64,000 nt of DNA, from positions 19,536,037 to 19,600,036 of the forward strand of contig CM036617.1 in assembly GCA_020746105.1 (NCBI GenBank), in the 5' to 3' direction. Positions 23,701 through 37,470 of this stretch are shown piece after piece. The notes under the pieces are model-generated. The model made no database searches. It was given only the letters and a program-made list of their open reading frames with translations, and was not told the origin of the DNA. Positions within the stretch are counted from its first letter, which is position 1, and the number at the start of each line of letters is the position of its first letter. The position numbers and the translations under genes were made by a program. This DNA comes from Trogon surrucura (taxonomy: Eukaryota > Chordata > Aves > Trogoniformes > Trogonidae).

Positions 23701-23893
23701 TTCCTTGGTTTTGAAGGACTGTGAGGTCAGGCCTTGGTACTTTTCCTGAGTCAGAATCTGGCCAGAAGATTTTATACTCAGGATGTTGCACAACCACATG
23801 CTGGACATTTGGGATACAAGTCTCATTCTCTTAACAGTGAAGAACTGGTCTTTTACTGCCTCCTGTAAAAAATGTTGAATCATTTATTAAATT
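17773..23893. other. 6 kb of AT-rich DNA without recognised genes or repeats
   Basis: Open frames up to about 100 codons occur (for example 17905-18174, 20090-20353, and 22796-22503 on the minus strand) but have no domain, no consistent splice signals and no coding bias that I can see. No CR1, LTR or SINE sequence is recognised. Conserved non-coding elements could be present but cannot be judged from one sequence. Confidence 0.5.
23889..23893. repeat. Target-site duplication, left copy (AAATT)
   Basis: AAATT adjoining the CR1 tail is repeated at 24957-24961 at the truncated 5' end of the same element. Confidence 0.6.
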
Positions 23894-24956
23894 CATAGAA
23901 TCATAGAATCATAGAATCATAGAATGTTAGGGATTGGAAGGGACCTCGAAAGATCATCAAGTCCAATCCCCCTGCCAGAGCAGGAATGCCTAGACTATGC
24001 CACACAGGAACGTGTCCAGGCAGGTCTTGAATGTCTCCAGAGAAGGAGACTCCACAGCCTCCCTGGGCAGCCTGTTCCAGGGCTCCATCACCCTCACTGA
24101 GAAGAAGTTTCTTCCTGAGTTTAAGCAGAACCTCTTATGTTCCAGTTTCAGCCCGTTACCCCTTGTCCTATCAGTGGTTGTCACCGAGAAGAGCCTGGCT
24201 CCATCCTCCTGACACTCACCCTTGATATATTTGTAAACATTAATGAGGTCACCCCTCAGCCTCCTCTTCTCCAAACTAAAGAGCCCCAGCTCCTTCAGTC
24301 TTTTCTCATAAGGGAGATGCTCCACTCCCTTAATCATCCTAGTTGCCCTGTGCTGGACTCTCTCCAGCACTTCCCTGTCTTTCTTGAACTGAGGGGCCCA
24401 GAACTGGACACAGTATTCCAGATGGGGTCTCACCAGGGCAGAGTAGAGGGGAAGGAGAACCTCTCTCGACCTACTAACCACACCCCTTCTAATACACCCC
24501 AGGATGCCATTGGCCTTCCTGGCCACAAGGGCACAGTGCTGGCTCATGGTCATCCTGCTGTCCACCAAGACTCCCAGGTCCCTTTCCCCTACACTACTCT
24601 CTAATAAGTCATTCCCCAACTTATACTGGAACCCGAGGTTGCTCCTACCCAGATGCAAGACCCTACATTTACCCTTGTTATATTTCATTAAATTTTTCCC
24701 CGCCCAACCCTCCAGCCTGTCCAGGTCTCGCTGGATGGCAGCACAGCCTTCTGGTGTGTCAGCCACTCCTCCCAGCTTGGTGTCATCAGCAAACTTGCTG
24801 ATAGTACTCTCTAGTCCCTCATCCAACTCATCGATGAATATATTGAATAATACTGGTCCCAGTACCGACCCTTGAGGCACTCCACTGGATACAGGTCTCC
24901 AACCGGACTCCGCCCCATTGACCACAACTCTTTGGCTTCTTCCCCTTAGCCAGTTC
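23894..24956 (-). mobile_element. Young CR1 LINE, minus strand, long open RT frame
   Basis: The tail contains about four CATAGAAT units. The minus-strand frame from 24958 to 23990 (322 codons) is uninterrupted: [47 protein letters not shown] (intact FADD palm motif), [33 protein letters not shown] and [13 protein letters not shown]. The endonuclease and N-terminal RT are lost by 5' truncation. It is nearly identical in subfamily features ([24 protein letters not shown]) to the copy at 56865-58015 and distinct from those at 3.7 and 35 kb. The unbroken frame and clean duplication indicate a recent insertion. Confidence 0.96.
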
Positions 24957-24961
24957 AAATT
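24957..24961. repeat. Target-site duplication, right copy (AAATT)
   Basis: The copy at 56865-58015 diverges from this element at the same point, after CAGTTCA, supporting this as the truncation junction. Confidence 0.6.
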
Positions 24962-27900
24962 AGTAAATTACTGTTATTAAGGCTGTCGGACAGATAACAG
25001 TAAATGACTGAGTTTTTTTTCTCACCTTTGCATCCTATCACACTGCTGCAATGTGACACATGCCCTTGCATACTAACTGAATGAGGAAATGTTGCTTGGT
25101 GTAGCAGCAATGAATTGTTGCTTTGTTGAAGGAACACTGCTCAGTGAGGAGATGAGGATTTTGCACGGTAATTAACGACCTTCCTTTACTTCGGGTCCTC
25201 AGCTTTACCTGATTGGCTTGGGGAGACAATGAACAGGGCAGTGAGTGTTTCTCTGTTTTGTCTCAATAAAAACATAAGTAGGTTCACTGGAAGCCTTAAC
25301 TGAAAGGGTTGAGGGCTTTCTATCCTTCAAGATGCCCATTTATCTCAGCCCTCTCAAGATGCAGTAATTTCAGAAATGACTGGGTTTCTGAACCCAGTTC
25401 CAACATTAGTGGGAATTTATCTGCCTCCCAAAAACTGTCAGCTTCAATCAGCACGCTGAGACAAAGGGCAAAGCGGGTAGCACCAGACAAGCATCATGGC
25501 TAACCTGCTACCAGTACCCAAGACAGCTGGCCCAAGCTAGGCCACATACTTGCCCTGTATGGCCATCACTCCTGAACTTGCTTGACAGGCACATTTCTGG
25601 ACCGATGAAAAAGATCACAACCCCTCCAGAAGTACTCCGTGCACTAAAAATTAAGTGCTATACATCGTCTTGTGGACTACAAATTTATATTACTTAGGCT
25701 TTATGAGTGAACACAGAACATCAACCACTAAATTGCCATTCTGCATCAACTCCTGAGCAGCCACTGCTTTACAGATTGCCACTCACTAGGTGATACAATA
25801 TTGTTCATTATGTTTGGTGGGAGATGACACAACATTTTTCACAGTGCTTGAACATGATTTGTCCACAGCACAAGTGCATGGTGAACACCGCAATTGCTAT
25901 TCCTCAGTAATTATGTGGAAAAATCCACAGAGGGAAGCTCTTGCAATAGCTTCTTAGCTAACAAGAAAAGGAAAAGGATGTGAAAGGCAAATGTACATCT
26001 CTAGAAATAAATAGAATATTTTCTCCATCCTTAAAAAAAAGCAGAACTACTATTGGTTTTCACCCTTGAGGGCTTTGAAGAAAGAAAGAGGAAGGCTAAG
26101 TACAGCGAACTGCACACAGCGAAGTGCAGGGAACTGAGTCAGAGCACAGAGCATGACGAACCGTGCCCAAGGCATTGCTGCTGAGGCAAAGCTACTGGTA
26201 TTTAAGGTTGATTGAACAGGACAACAAACAAGGATGTGTTCAGGTGCTCTGGTTCCTACAAAGGGTATGTGGGCGAAGGCTTTTGTAGAGTTGCATTCAG
26301 GAGATTATGCCAGAGATGTCAATAGCTCTGTTTCAGAAAGGGGACTGAAAATAACATTAATTAAGCTATGTTATTAACTCTGTGCTCATAATTTCAAGGA
26401 CAAAATGTTCAGACCGAATTTCCCCTCACTGTCTTACTGTTCCTACAAATTAAGTCTGGGTATCACTGCAAGTAACAACCACAGTACCATTCAGAGGTGT
26501 TAAATGCAAGTAGATTTCAGCCCTGCTGCTGGAACTGACCCACCAGGAGAAGAGTTCAGCTAATGGAAGAGCTACATTTCATAATGGAGGGAAAAAAAAA
26601 TACTTTTATTCAGTTTTTAGGGCTCATTCATTTTCCATTTCTTTTTTACAATCCTCTTAGCCAAAAAACCTAAAGACATAATAAATGATAGTACAACTTG
26701 TCAGAATTCTATTTTATATATTAATTTTTAACATCTTTAAGGGGTATTTTTTGCAGAAGATGAGTGATTAGCATTGCTTTTATTCACTAACAGAGTTATT
26801 GGACAAGAAACATCCTGCCAGCTTTGACACAAATCACCAGTGTTCACTTCAAGGCACTGCACTCAGGAGTTCCCTTGCAGTTTGTCTGAATGGTCTTTCA
26901 GGTCTAGCTAGCAGGATGCAGTATAATGTGGAATCGGAGCAAGTCCATGCAGGACACCAAATAACAGGAAGTCTAATTCTGACATATACAAGCCAAAAGA
27001 TCTGCAACAGGCTGACAGCAGTCATCAGCAAAGACATAAGAAAAACACATTTTTCTGAACATCTTAATTACCCTCAGCAAAAATAATTTTCAGTCCTGGA
27101 CTGATTTTAAAAGATACTTGCCACAGGCAATCTCACTAGTGAGTCAGGAAGGAGGAGATATCACAAACCCCTTGATGCTCCTTAATGACCCCTTGGATTT
27201 CTGCAGAGCTAAAAAACTGCTCCTTGAGTCCAGCATCCTCAGCCCCGATCCTCTGAGCCTGCTAAAACAGACTTTGCTGCCCGCTTTTGTTTTTTTCCCT
27301 CTGCCCTCTGAACTCACTTAAAGATCTGTGAGTGGGTTCTCCACCCCTGGTTGCGGCTGAAGACCCTGCTCATCACAGCTCCTGCCCATTCCCAGATCAA
27401 AGCCTGGGACCAGTGATTGGATGAGGAGCTTGGATTTCAGTGCAAATCAATCCCATTTCTAACTCTTTCCACAGGAGAATAATGTATGGACATGTTGCCA
27501 GGGAGTGAGGAGGGAGGGCCAGAAAAGAAAATAAATCAGTATTTTGAAGAAAACAGCAGCAATTGGCTGGAGGGGAGTAGAAATCTGAGTTGCAACTTCT
27601 CAGCAACTGAATCTGGTCATTTTGTGGACATCTTTACCATCCTTATCCCCACCCCACCTCCCTTGAGCTGCTGCCCTTCAAAATAATCACTTACAGGGGT
27701 CTACTAGCTGACAGTCCCTGCTGAGTACTAGGGATGGGCAATCTACTGTGCAGTGACCAAGGAAGCTGACAGGCAGAGCCCACACGGAACACGGGGAGCT
27801 GGAGCTCCCTGTGACATGTTGCAGAACAAGAGAGAGAAGGGCTTCAGATCCCTGTTCCTCTGGCCAACATGCTTCAGATACTTGACTAGCAGCATCTTGC

Positions 27901-30900
27901 TCTGGCTCCTGCAATTCTCTGCTGGCACATTTGACCTTTAATTTGGAAAGGAAACATTCAGCCTGGCCTTCTACCTCAGAAAGCATTCTGACACCTGCCA
28001 CATATTTTCACTTGGAAGAGAAAGTAATTCTTGGTCTCTCTAATACAGTAGGTAGCTGGAGTGACCCATGGGACAAGCTAGATGGACATTTTGGGAGCTG
28101 TGATTCTTAACTAAAAGCTCAGCTTGGAAGGGCTTTCCATGCTTGTGAGTCTGCAGTTTGGTATTTATTTAGCTGCTAATGTGTGCAAGTTCCTCTGACA
28201 CTAAATGAGCACATTCAGAGCTTTAAATATTCCTCTCTCGGATGATGATATTGTCCTTGACCTTGAGGGAGCTGGAGAAATCCTGGCTACAGAACAAGAC
28301 CAGAATTTCCTCGAGCAGAGGACACCTTCCATCACATGCCACCCCAGGAACAGCAGAGTCCCAGGAAGCTCATGGCAGAGCCACAAAGGGCTTCGAGAGG
28401 ACATTGTCCATGAACCAGGCACAGTACCAGGAGGGGAGACAATACAGAGCAGAGCGCAGTCATTGCTTGGCACAATCAAGTGTTGTTTCTAAGCTGATTG
28501 AGACCTAATGAGTTGTAATAATGAAGTCGTAAGAGCTCCAGCATATGGCACATGACAGTTCGGTCTGTGTCAACATGATCAGGGGCAGGCTTCAGGCCAG
28601 CAGAGATGGAGCAGTATGTTGTATTCTTTCAGTTGGGCTACATGTTAAAAGTACTGCAGGAGTGACCAAAAGGACTTCTTGGGTGCAGAAAATGCTGCTT
28701 TTGTGATGATAGTATGCTGTCTGTGTTTTTTCAAGAGGATCTTATAAATTGTTTTCTTTACAACAGGTAGGAAAAACAGGTAGGAACAACAAGAGGCTCA
28801 CTCACTCCCAACAGCAATTAAAACAGTCACATGCTTTGAAATACAGTAATACATGCTCTTGATGGCATTGTTATTTTTCTTCTGTCATTTACTTTGGGGA
28901 CGATGGCTTATATGCATTTACTTGTCTGTGCTTTTTGAGTGTCATCTATGCTGAGCATGCAAGAACACTGAAGCAGGAAAAGAAATGGCAGAGATTCATT
29001 AAAGACAGTGCTCCAGTTAATCAATAGTGCTTAAGCAGTCCTGGTAGCACTTTTTCTGAGTATCTCACACCCTTTTCTCAGTGTATTCATTCTCCTAGCA
29101 CTTCTGTAATACTTTCAAAACCCATATGACAGAGGAATAACTAAAATACAGATAGTAAGGCTCATGTGACAATTCATCACATCACATCTGTACAGGTAAA
29201 TAAAACAACTTGGTCTTATCTGACCAACTAGCACAGCACAGCCTACATTCATGCATGTATCTTCATGACCCTGGCTGGTCTGCAAGTTACTGCAATAAGC
29301 CTGCTATAACTTTGGTTTAGTTTAATGCAAAACCCATTAGCAGTTGCATATGAAGCAATAATATAACCACTAGTACCTAACCTCTGGGATCAGTCACTTT
29401 AAATGTTGATATCATTGTTGAATGCTTTCTCTGGACAGAAAAACAGATCAGCATTTCATAAAGCCTGGCACAAAATCACCAAGCAGAGAGGAAAAATAAC
29501 TCTCTGTCAAAATCTTTCCTGGTGAAAGGACATTAATCAAATAGAGGGGGAAATCTGGCAAGATAAAACATTTTTTCAAGATATCTATTAAGTACTGCGC
29601 TTCGTGAGACTCAAAAGCAATAAATAGCACAAGCAACAGGTGCAGAACATCCCATAATATGGGCATTTAATGCCTCCCTCTCTGATACTACATGGATTGT
29701 AGGGGTCCAGTGAAAAAAAGAACAAACCCACATTTCAAAACATACTGCACTGAATAAAACAAGGAGTTCACAGATGAATACAAAGAAAGCATTTCATTTT
29801 ATATTTATATATAAAAGTATATATATAAAACCTCCCCCAAGCATTAGGTAGAGCTTTTAAAAGCACATAAGCATACATAAGGTAATATTATTCCAGTACC
29901 AGCTGGAGTTATTGTAGTTTACAATAATGTAATTTTTAAAAAAAAACCCTCCTCAAAGGCTCAGTTTTCTACACATCCTCCACAAAAGAGTGTTGAAGTA
30001 CAAGTGCCATCAGACCAAGAATGAACACTGAGAAGCTGTACCATGAAGCTGCTTTCTCAGCTGAACCAGGCACCTCCTAAGTAAAGATTTTGCAACCGCA
30101 TCTGCTCAGTGTAAAACGCTATTTCACGTGCAATAATCAGTGGAGTTGGCAATAGCACAGAACTAACTGCCTGAGGTTTTATTAGCCTTCTAGCACACAT
30201 CATGGTATCCTATCGTGAGAAAGACCTGGGGGACCACAGAGACAGAAAGGAGTCATTTACCACCAATATGCTATTGCTCCCACATTCATTCTGGTACCTT
30301 CATAACTAATTATCTATAAAGCACCAGTAATCAGTTCTATTTTTCAGCCTTTTGTAAACATAAACATTCTGTCTCAGAAGGGATACTCAATTAATATGTT
30401 CACATAAAATCTTATTTTCAGGTATAAACTGTACTCCGAAAGATCACAGAGAGGTTTACAGAAGTTCACTGGAAGGCTTCCTTGAAGGCTTCTGGAGGAA
30501 AATATTGACATAAGAATAAACCTGAATGCAAAGTAGAATTAATTTCAAGACAAAAAAATTTCAGGGTGGACTCATTGAAGAATCGGATTCAGTGAGCAAC
30601 CTGAGAGCTTTGTAGCTGAACAAAAAAAGAAAGAAACTCACATATTTCTGTGTAGCTGACCTTAAACGAAGCAATCACTCTCTCACATCTTCTGCTTTAG
30701 TGTAATATAGGGGTTTTTAAATTTTTATTTTTAAAAATGCAGTTCTCATAGTACTAATACTCACAGTATTATGAGTGATTTTAGGGTAACTGGAAAAGTA
30801 GAGACAAAAATACACCAGAATTAGGGGAGATTCTGAAGATCAATTCCCTCTCAGACTCCTCAGAGCCCTAGTAGATAGTTTAGGTATACAGGAGTGGGCT

Positions 30901-33900
30901 GAGAAACACACGTGAGCAGTCAAACAGATGCTGAGTGCTATTGGCATGCAACACAACAGCAAGAAAACTGTCTGAGTCACTAGAGCTTCCCCAAAATCAC
31001 ACCACCAGGTTTCACAGCTCATGCAAGACACATTGAAACTGCCAGCGGCACTTAATCAAACTAATTTTAAGCCTGTTCGGACACATAACTGTCAGCTAGA
31101 GTGAAGACATGGTCTTGATCCAGTTAGAGAGAGCTAAACTGGGTACGTTACAATTTTCTGCCCCATATCGATGAGAATTAATTGACCAAAAGGCTGCATT
31201 TCCACTTGTTGTCTTAAACTTTAGCCTTCTTCCAAACATGTAACTCTTACATGGCCAAACAATAAATCATATTAAAGAAGGAAACACTCACCTACTCTAA
31301 AAAGAGGGTTAATCCCAGGGTATGACATAATTTTAGTCAAATTTAATTAATTCTCAAAATAAAGACTAATATGAGGAGAGTTGTTGTGACATCTAAGGCA
31401 AGGACCTGGCATTTTCCTAATATAGAAGATTGCTGCCCATGTGAAAATGGCAGATTAATCATACTGATTAAGTGTGATGCAAATAATCACACAGTAATAC
31501 TAGAAGATGATCCCAAAAATGTATTAACAGAAAATGAGGCAAGAAGAACAAGTTTCATTCAGGCTTGCTGCAAGCTCTGTTCATATAATAGGATACAAAC
31601 TTAACCTTATACAAACCATTACTGGATTATCAACTTTCTGCAACCATAGCCTTCAGCAACACATTTGAAGAAGTGTACAAAGAAGCTTGGTTCGTGCAGC
31701 AGTATGCCTAGAGCCAGTCCCGGTACATATCATGCTAATACTTGGCAAGGTGCTTATAAACTCTTGTCAAGACAGCTAAGCCAAGCCCAAGCTGCAAGGT
31801 TCAAATCTTTGCTTAGTAATGCCTCTTGCAGAAAGAGGTAAGACTAAATTCATGGACTGACTGATGTCAGTCTCTTATGTTAAAGAGCCTCACTGCAAGC
31901 TACTAAAAAGCAGCAAATAACAAGTGTTTCTCTTTTGAGTAAGATCTAGCAAAGGTAAAAACAGTAGACTTGGGATTTCTTCTCTTTGTTACCACTAACA
32001 TGACATTAGACTGTCCCAGGAACACCCAGCTCTGTCTCTAACAGGTTATAGCTCTAAGAAGCACCCTGGGGATTTGTTTTTTCCATGGCAGGGAACCATT
32101 CCTCTGCTCAACAAACTGGTACAGTTTGGTTCTTTGTCAACTAAAATTCCAATGGAGAAACTACCCAAAGATACAAAGCCAACATAAGTTTCATGAAGAA
32201 AATTTAGGCAGCAGAACCCTGAACAAATCCACTACACAGGACTGTTAGCAGGGACAAAACCAACAAATGGACACAAGCTATAACCAAAGCTGTTAAATGT
32301 TACCGTCAAGCAAATCCTGCTGTCCCCAAGACGGATCCTACAGGATCACGTGGATCTTGGGACACCAAGGAGGTCAACATTTCTCCTGTCTATCAGTGGA
32401 GGCTTTTCCCAAATCATCTCAGATTTCATTAAAAGAAGAAACAGAAGTGCTCTGGTACCAAGGCAGACAAACAGCCCAGACTCTTCCCACCTTCCTACCT
32501 CCTGTGGAGTTAGCAACTGTCCTAATGTTTCTTTACCAACCTGTATCTCTCCCTAGGACCCAGTATGGATGTTTCTGGTATCTAGTGGAACCTCCACCAT
32601 TAGTTGCTGTGCTCTTTCATGTATGATCAACAATTCATTGAACTCTATAACCTTTTGAAGCTGAGGATACGTTTGTTATCCAGACCGTGTTGTGACAGAC
32701 ATCTAAGGTGTGTTGCTCTTGGGGCCATTGGCACAGTGAGCAGCGTGCACTCTTAGCACTTTGCAGAATCGCACTCTCAACAAACATTCATTTTTGTCTG
32801 AACAATTGCTGCAAGCAGTGAGGCAGACAAGTGTCTCCCATGCTGTGCATGTTTATGTATAAATGTAAATCTTTTTTACCTTTCATCTGTGAAAGCTGAA
32901 ACATCACCAAATGTCCCCGTTTGCTGCAAATTCACATGCTGCTGCCAACAGTTAAGCAGCTTTCCACCCAGCATTATGCACGTTCCTGTAGACCTGCACT
33001 AAGTTAATTTTGGATGGTAATAAAAAATTGCAGTATTATTTTTACTTGAAACAGAGTGGCAACCACAATATATTGTAGTTAATGTGCTATATAGATAGTG
33101 AAACACAGGAATACTTTGAGGGCCTTCAGAACTTGTAAAAGATTGATCATTCCTTCTTAAGATAGGTCTAGCATGGGGCAAGTACATTTGGGTAAGGAAA
33201 GCATTTCTGAGCTGTCTTTTACCTCTGCCTGAGACGCTACCCTCTTGGAACATGTTTTTCATAAGTAATTTTAGAAAAGCGCACAGAGAGCAATCAAGCC
33301 AGGAAATTTTGCAGTAGGACATACTAAAACATCAAATCAGAAATCAGTATGCCTCTCTAACATGTTAATTTTTACACACTGTCACTTTTAAACAGATGGT
33401 GAGATTTCACCCCACAACAGTGTGTCAAAACAATAACGAATCTTCTAACACAGAATCAACCCTACTTAGTGACGCTCTGCCTTAAGTTCCGGAGCAAATA
33501 GCATTTGCTCAAGCGAATTCAGACCAGCTACAGACAGAACAAACATCAAGTAAAAGAAATAGTGTTAAGTAAAATTAATCCGACATTTGACAAAAGAAAA
33601 AGAGAACCAGTGTCTGGGCCTTCTCCACATCCTACCTCTCAAATGCTCAGCAATGAGCCACGGTTTCCGTTACTTTTTACTGATAACGCCATTGCATCTC
33701 ACGGTGCTTCTAGAGAGAAGTTGTCCTTTAACACAGGTCACCTACAACCTATAACTCTAAATTTGAAACGTACTAGTGATGTGCTTGGTAATTATTATTG
33801 AGTATTTCTTGGAAGAAGTCAAAATCAGGGAGAATGACTATAAAATTCCTTGATATTGATGAAAAGTGAGCTGTACAGTTTACTGTATGCATTCTTGCAT

Positions 33901-35070
33901 TAATACCACAAGGGCCAAAGAGCCTTCCCTCATCCCACCGTCCTCTGGGGAAGATGGGAAATGATTTTCCTACTTGGGGAAAATTTTCTAGAACTGAAAA
34001 AAAATTCTCCACCCTAAATCAGGATAAGAAGTATTTGTGCCAATTTTTTTAAAAAAAAATAATTAAAAGAACTTGGTTTAAAAATACATTTCCATTCAGT
34101 TTTGACAGTTTCAAATGAGAAACATACAACTGTATACATATAAATCTTGAAATATCTCATTTCAGATCTCCAAAAGCAATGGTTGTTCAGATCATATACC
34201 TCTGACCATGGACTGACTATGACTATCTACGGAGGAGGCAGAGATTCTCTTTTCATTCTGTGTTTGTATAACACCTAGAACAAGTCCTTGATCTACCACT
34301 AACAAGCCTTTAAGTGTAACAATTATACAAACAATAAATAATAATTGAATAACTGGAAGCAGCACGTTGTCCTTTATGTCAGCAAGTTCTGAACAATGTA
34401 AAGCTTTATAAAGACAAAACTCACACCGGAAAGAAGCAGTCAGTAGACCACAATAAACTGATTCTCGTTTGCCAATACCTTGATTTTAAAACTATATCAA
34501 GTAGCAGGAACAACAGTAAGAGAATATTTCATGAGAGATTTATTAATGAATAATAATATGAACTCAAAGCACCTTGTGATATATGGTATGAGTAGAAAAT
34601 CTTACATATTATTAGACAACATCATAAAGTAGAGGATATCCAATCAAGATGTTGATTGGTCTTCAATACCAGAATCACAAACCCAATCAATTCTCGCAAG
34701 GTTTTTAACATAAAAACCTTCAGTCCATTGGTCAGGTCACACACCATAGGTGGGACTCATGCAGGATCTTGACTCTGCATCAAAACAACCAATCAAAAGC
34801 CCACTCCAAGGCATAAGTGAGCTCTGCCCTGAAGATCTGGAGGTGCAAAAACAGTTTAGACTTGAAAATCTAATTCATCTCTGTCTCCACAGACAAGAGA
34901 ACATCGTCTCAGATGATTTTGAAGCCAGAATATCAAAGCAGCAGGAGCCAAATGCGATGTTTCTAGATGAACAAACAGTGGGAAAAGTATATGAAGTAAA
35001 TGTTTTAACTTCCGTCTTGGTTTCTATCTTTCAGACTGTGATGATTTCTCTAAACCAATGACATTCATAA
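24962..35070. other. 10 kb of AT-rich DNA without recognised genes or repeats
   Basis: The largest repeat-poor block in the window. Short open frames (for example 28201-28508 on both strands, 27687-28001 minus, 33505-33801 plus, 34750-35061 plus) overlap each other and show no domain. An AT dinucleotide run lies at about 29800-29830. Absence of CR1 over 10 kb in such a CR1-rich window could reflect functional constraint or chance. Confidence 0.5.
29800..29830. repeat. AT-rich simple repeat (TATATA)
   Basis: Imperfect TATATA runs interrupted by TTTATA and AAAAGT. Confidence 0.8.
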
Positions 35071-35075
35071 GAAAT
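35071..35075. repeat. Possible target-site duplication, left copy (GAAAT)
   Basis: GAAAT precedes the first recognisable CR1 base and recurs at 36240-36244 after the tail. Short and AT-rich, so only a fair call. Confidence 0.5.
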
Positions 35076-36239
35076 GGATGTGGTCTATCTGGATATCAGC
35101 AAGGCCTTTGACACCGTCTCCCACAGCATCCTCATAGGTAAACTGAGGAAGTGTGGTCTGGATGACCAAGTAGTGAGGTGGGTCACTAATTGGTTGAAGG
35201 GAAGAAGCCAGAGAGTTGTGGTCAGTGGGGCTGAATTTGGCTGGATGCCTGTGTCTAGTGGGGTCTCTCAGGGGTCAGTGCTCAGGCCGGTGCTGTTTAA
35301 TATATTTATCAATGATCTGGACGAGGGATTAGAGAATGTTGTCAGCAAGTTTACTGATGATACGAAATTGGGAGGAGTGGTTGATACACCAGAAGGCTGT
35401 GCAGCCATTCAGAGAGACCTGGACAGGCTGGAGGGCTGCGCGGCGAGAAATCTTATGAAGTTCAACAAGGGCAAGTGTAGAGTTTTGAACTTGGGAAAGA
35501 ATAACCCCATGTGCCAGTACAGGTTGGGGACTGACCTGCTGGAGAGCAGCACAGGGGAAAGGGACCTGGGGGTTCTAGTGGACAGCAGGATGACCATGAG
35601 CCAGCAATGTGCCCTCGTGGCCAAGAAGGCCAATGGCATCCTGGGATGTATTAGAAGGGGAGTAGCAAGTAGGTCAAGAGAGGTCCTCCTGCCCCTCTAC
35701 TCTGCCCTGGTGAGGCCACATCTGGAATATTGTGTCCAGTTCTGGGCCCCTCAGTTCAAGAAGGACAGGGAACTGCTGGAGAGAGTCCAGTGCAGAGCCA
35801 CAAAGAGGATGAAGGGAGTGGAACATCTCCCTGATGAGGAAAGGCTGAAGGAGCTGGGTCTCTTTAGCTTGGAGAAGAGGAGGCTGAGGGGTGACCTCAT
35901 TCATGTTTATAAATACGTCAAGGGGGAGTGTCAGGAGGACAGAGCCAGGCTCTTTCCAGCGGCATCCACTGACAGGACAAGGGTCAATGGGTACAAGCTG
36001 GAACATAGGAGGTCCCATAAAAATATTAGAAAAAACTTTTTTACAGTGAGGGTGACAGAGCACTGGCACAGGCTCCCCAGGGAGGTTGTGGAATCTCCTT
36101 CTTTGGAGACATTCAAAACCCGCCTGGACATATTCCTGTGCGCTCTACTGTAGGTGGTCCTGCTCTGGCAGGAGGGTTGGACTAGATGATCTTTGAGGTC
36201 CCTTCCAACCTCTAATATTCTGTGATTCTGCGATTCTGT
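35076..36239 (+). mobile_element. Young CR1 LINE, long open RT frame, altered palm motif
   Basis: One frame of 359 codons is open from 35074 to 36153: [20 protein letters not shown] (RT block), [18 protein letters not shown], then [46 protein letters not shown] and [17 protein letters not shown]. The palm motif reads FTDD instead of the usual FADD; both catalytic aspartates remain. Truncated at the 5' end, so not autonomous. The tail ATTCTGTGATTCTGCGATTCTGT ends about 36239. Closest to the copy at 3685-4723, from which it differs by extending further 5'. Confidence 0.96.
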
Positions 36240-36244
36240 GAAAT
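36240..36244. repeat. Possible target-site duplication, right copy (GAAAT)
   Basis: Right-hand copy of the 5-bp repeat flanking the CR1. Confidence 0.5.
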
Positions 36245-37157
36245 TCAGAATCCCAGGTTACACGTGCGTTATGTACTGAAGTATGCTATTAAAATCAAGG
36301 TATGGTCAAAGTAGTATGGATTAACCACAAACACTCTACAGATACTCATGCATTCTCCCACAGTCCTGTTACCAGTCTTGTCATTTGTATTTTATCTGTA
36401 TTTCCTTTGACCTCAGACAACTCCCTTGAAGTTTGTTCGGTTGTTCTCACAAAACTATTCTGAGTTTCTTAGAGGTTGATTGACACATGAACAATTAGAA
36501 GATTCAGAAACAATTATCCCCCATCATAAGATGTACTATAATAATAAGGAATTTTTTAAGGAACTATTATAAATCATTTAAGCTGTTTATAAAAATAGAA
36601 CTGAAGAGTAATATTTCTGAACACTGAGCTACAATGGTGGGTATTTTTAGATCAACTTGCTTTTTAGACATATGCAAAAAAACCTTTCAGTATTCCTTCC
36701 CCACATGTGAACTTGAAAATTTACTCCACAACTTCAAGAATGAAGGCAATACCTTCTTAAACTAGTGATTGAGATAATAAAGTTTCTTAAGAGCAGTTCT
36801 GGCATCTTATTTTTGCAAGCATCTTTTTCAAAGTCTCGTAGACATAAGTTATCAAGAAACAGCCAGCACACTTTTGCTGACACGATGCTTGCTGATTTTG
36901 ATACTCTCCTACCAGGTTTTGTGCCTCACTGGCATCCAGTGCTCAGCTCTACAGTCAAGTATAGCCTGAAGTAAGCCCTATACAATTTCACACACTGCTT
37001 TTGCTGCGGTGGTGATACAATAGAAGAGAGCCTGTCCTCCGATCAATTTCCCCACCCACTGTCCTAAAAGATAAGCCAGGGTTCACACAGTGTACGTCTA
37101 ACGTCACGCAGTCTCTCTTCCACCATGTGTTTAGTTTCTAGTTCCTTATTATGAGAA
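36245..37157. other. Unannotated stretch
   Basis: AT-rich, no recognised gene or repeat. Confidence 0.5.
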
Positions 37158-37470
37158 TTACGTGAACCAGCTGGAAGGAGTTCAAAGAGGAACAAAAAGG
37201 ATGGTTTGAGAATAAACAGTGTTTAAAGAAATAATGGGCTTGTTTAGCCTATAGAAGATGAGAGGCAACATGGTAAATAAGGGTAAAGGGTACAACAGAG
37301 AAGAAAGGAATAAATTGCACTGTCCTATAAATGAGACAGAGTGAACTGGCTTTCGATATAGGTGAGACATTAGGGGAGCTCTTTCCATCTTAGGCGGCAC
37401 TAAAACCTATCTGTAGACAACCTAATCAAGAACTAGATCTCCACTTCTAGAACAAACCTAGAAATCTATG
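37158..37470 (+). mobile_element. Ancient CR1-like LINE fossil
   Basis: CCAGCTGGAAGGAGTTCAAAG, then GGATGGTTTGAG, GGGCTTGTTTAGCCTATAG, GATGAGAGGCAACATGGTAA and a degenerate end follow the order of the C-terminal ORF2 region of old amniote CR1 elements (the LFSL and RGD blocks). No frame survives. Recognised by block order only. Confidence 0.55.

Noticed and set aside
23894-23925. CRISPR-like short direct repeats
   Set aside because: Tandem CATAGAAT units with no spacers. They are the 3' tail of a CR1 LINE.
23997-24875. Plus-strand ORFs of up to 155 codons inside the CR1 copies (also at 57092-57830, 4073-4324 and 35409-36069)
   Set aside because: They are antisense shadows of the CR1 reverse-transcriptase frame and recur in every copy.
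28201-28508. Overlapping 88-95 codon ORFs on both strands
   Set aside because: Three frames overlap with no domain or splice signals. The acidic LSDDDIVLDLEGAGE stretch is suggestive but unsupported.
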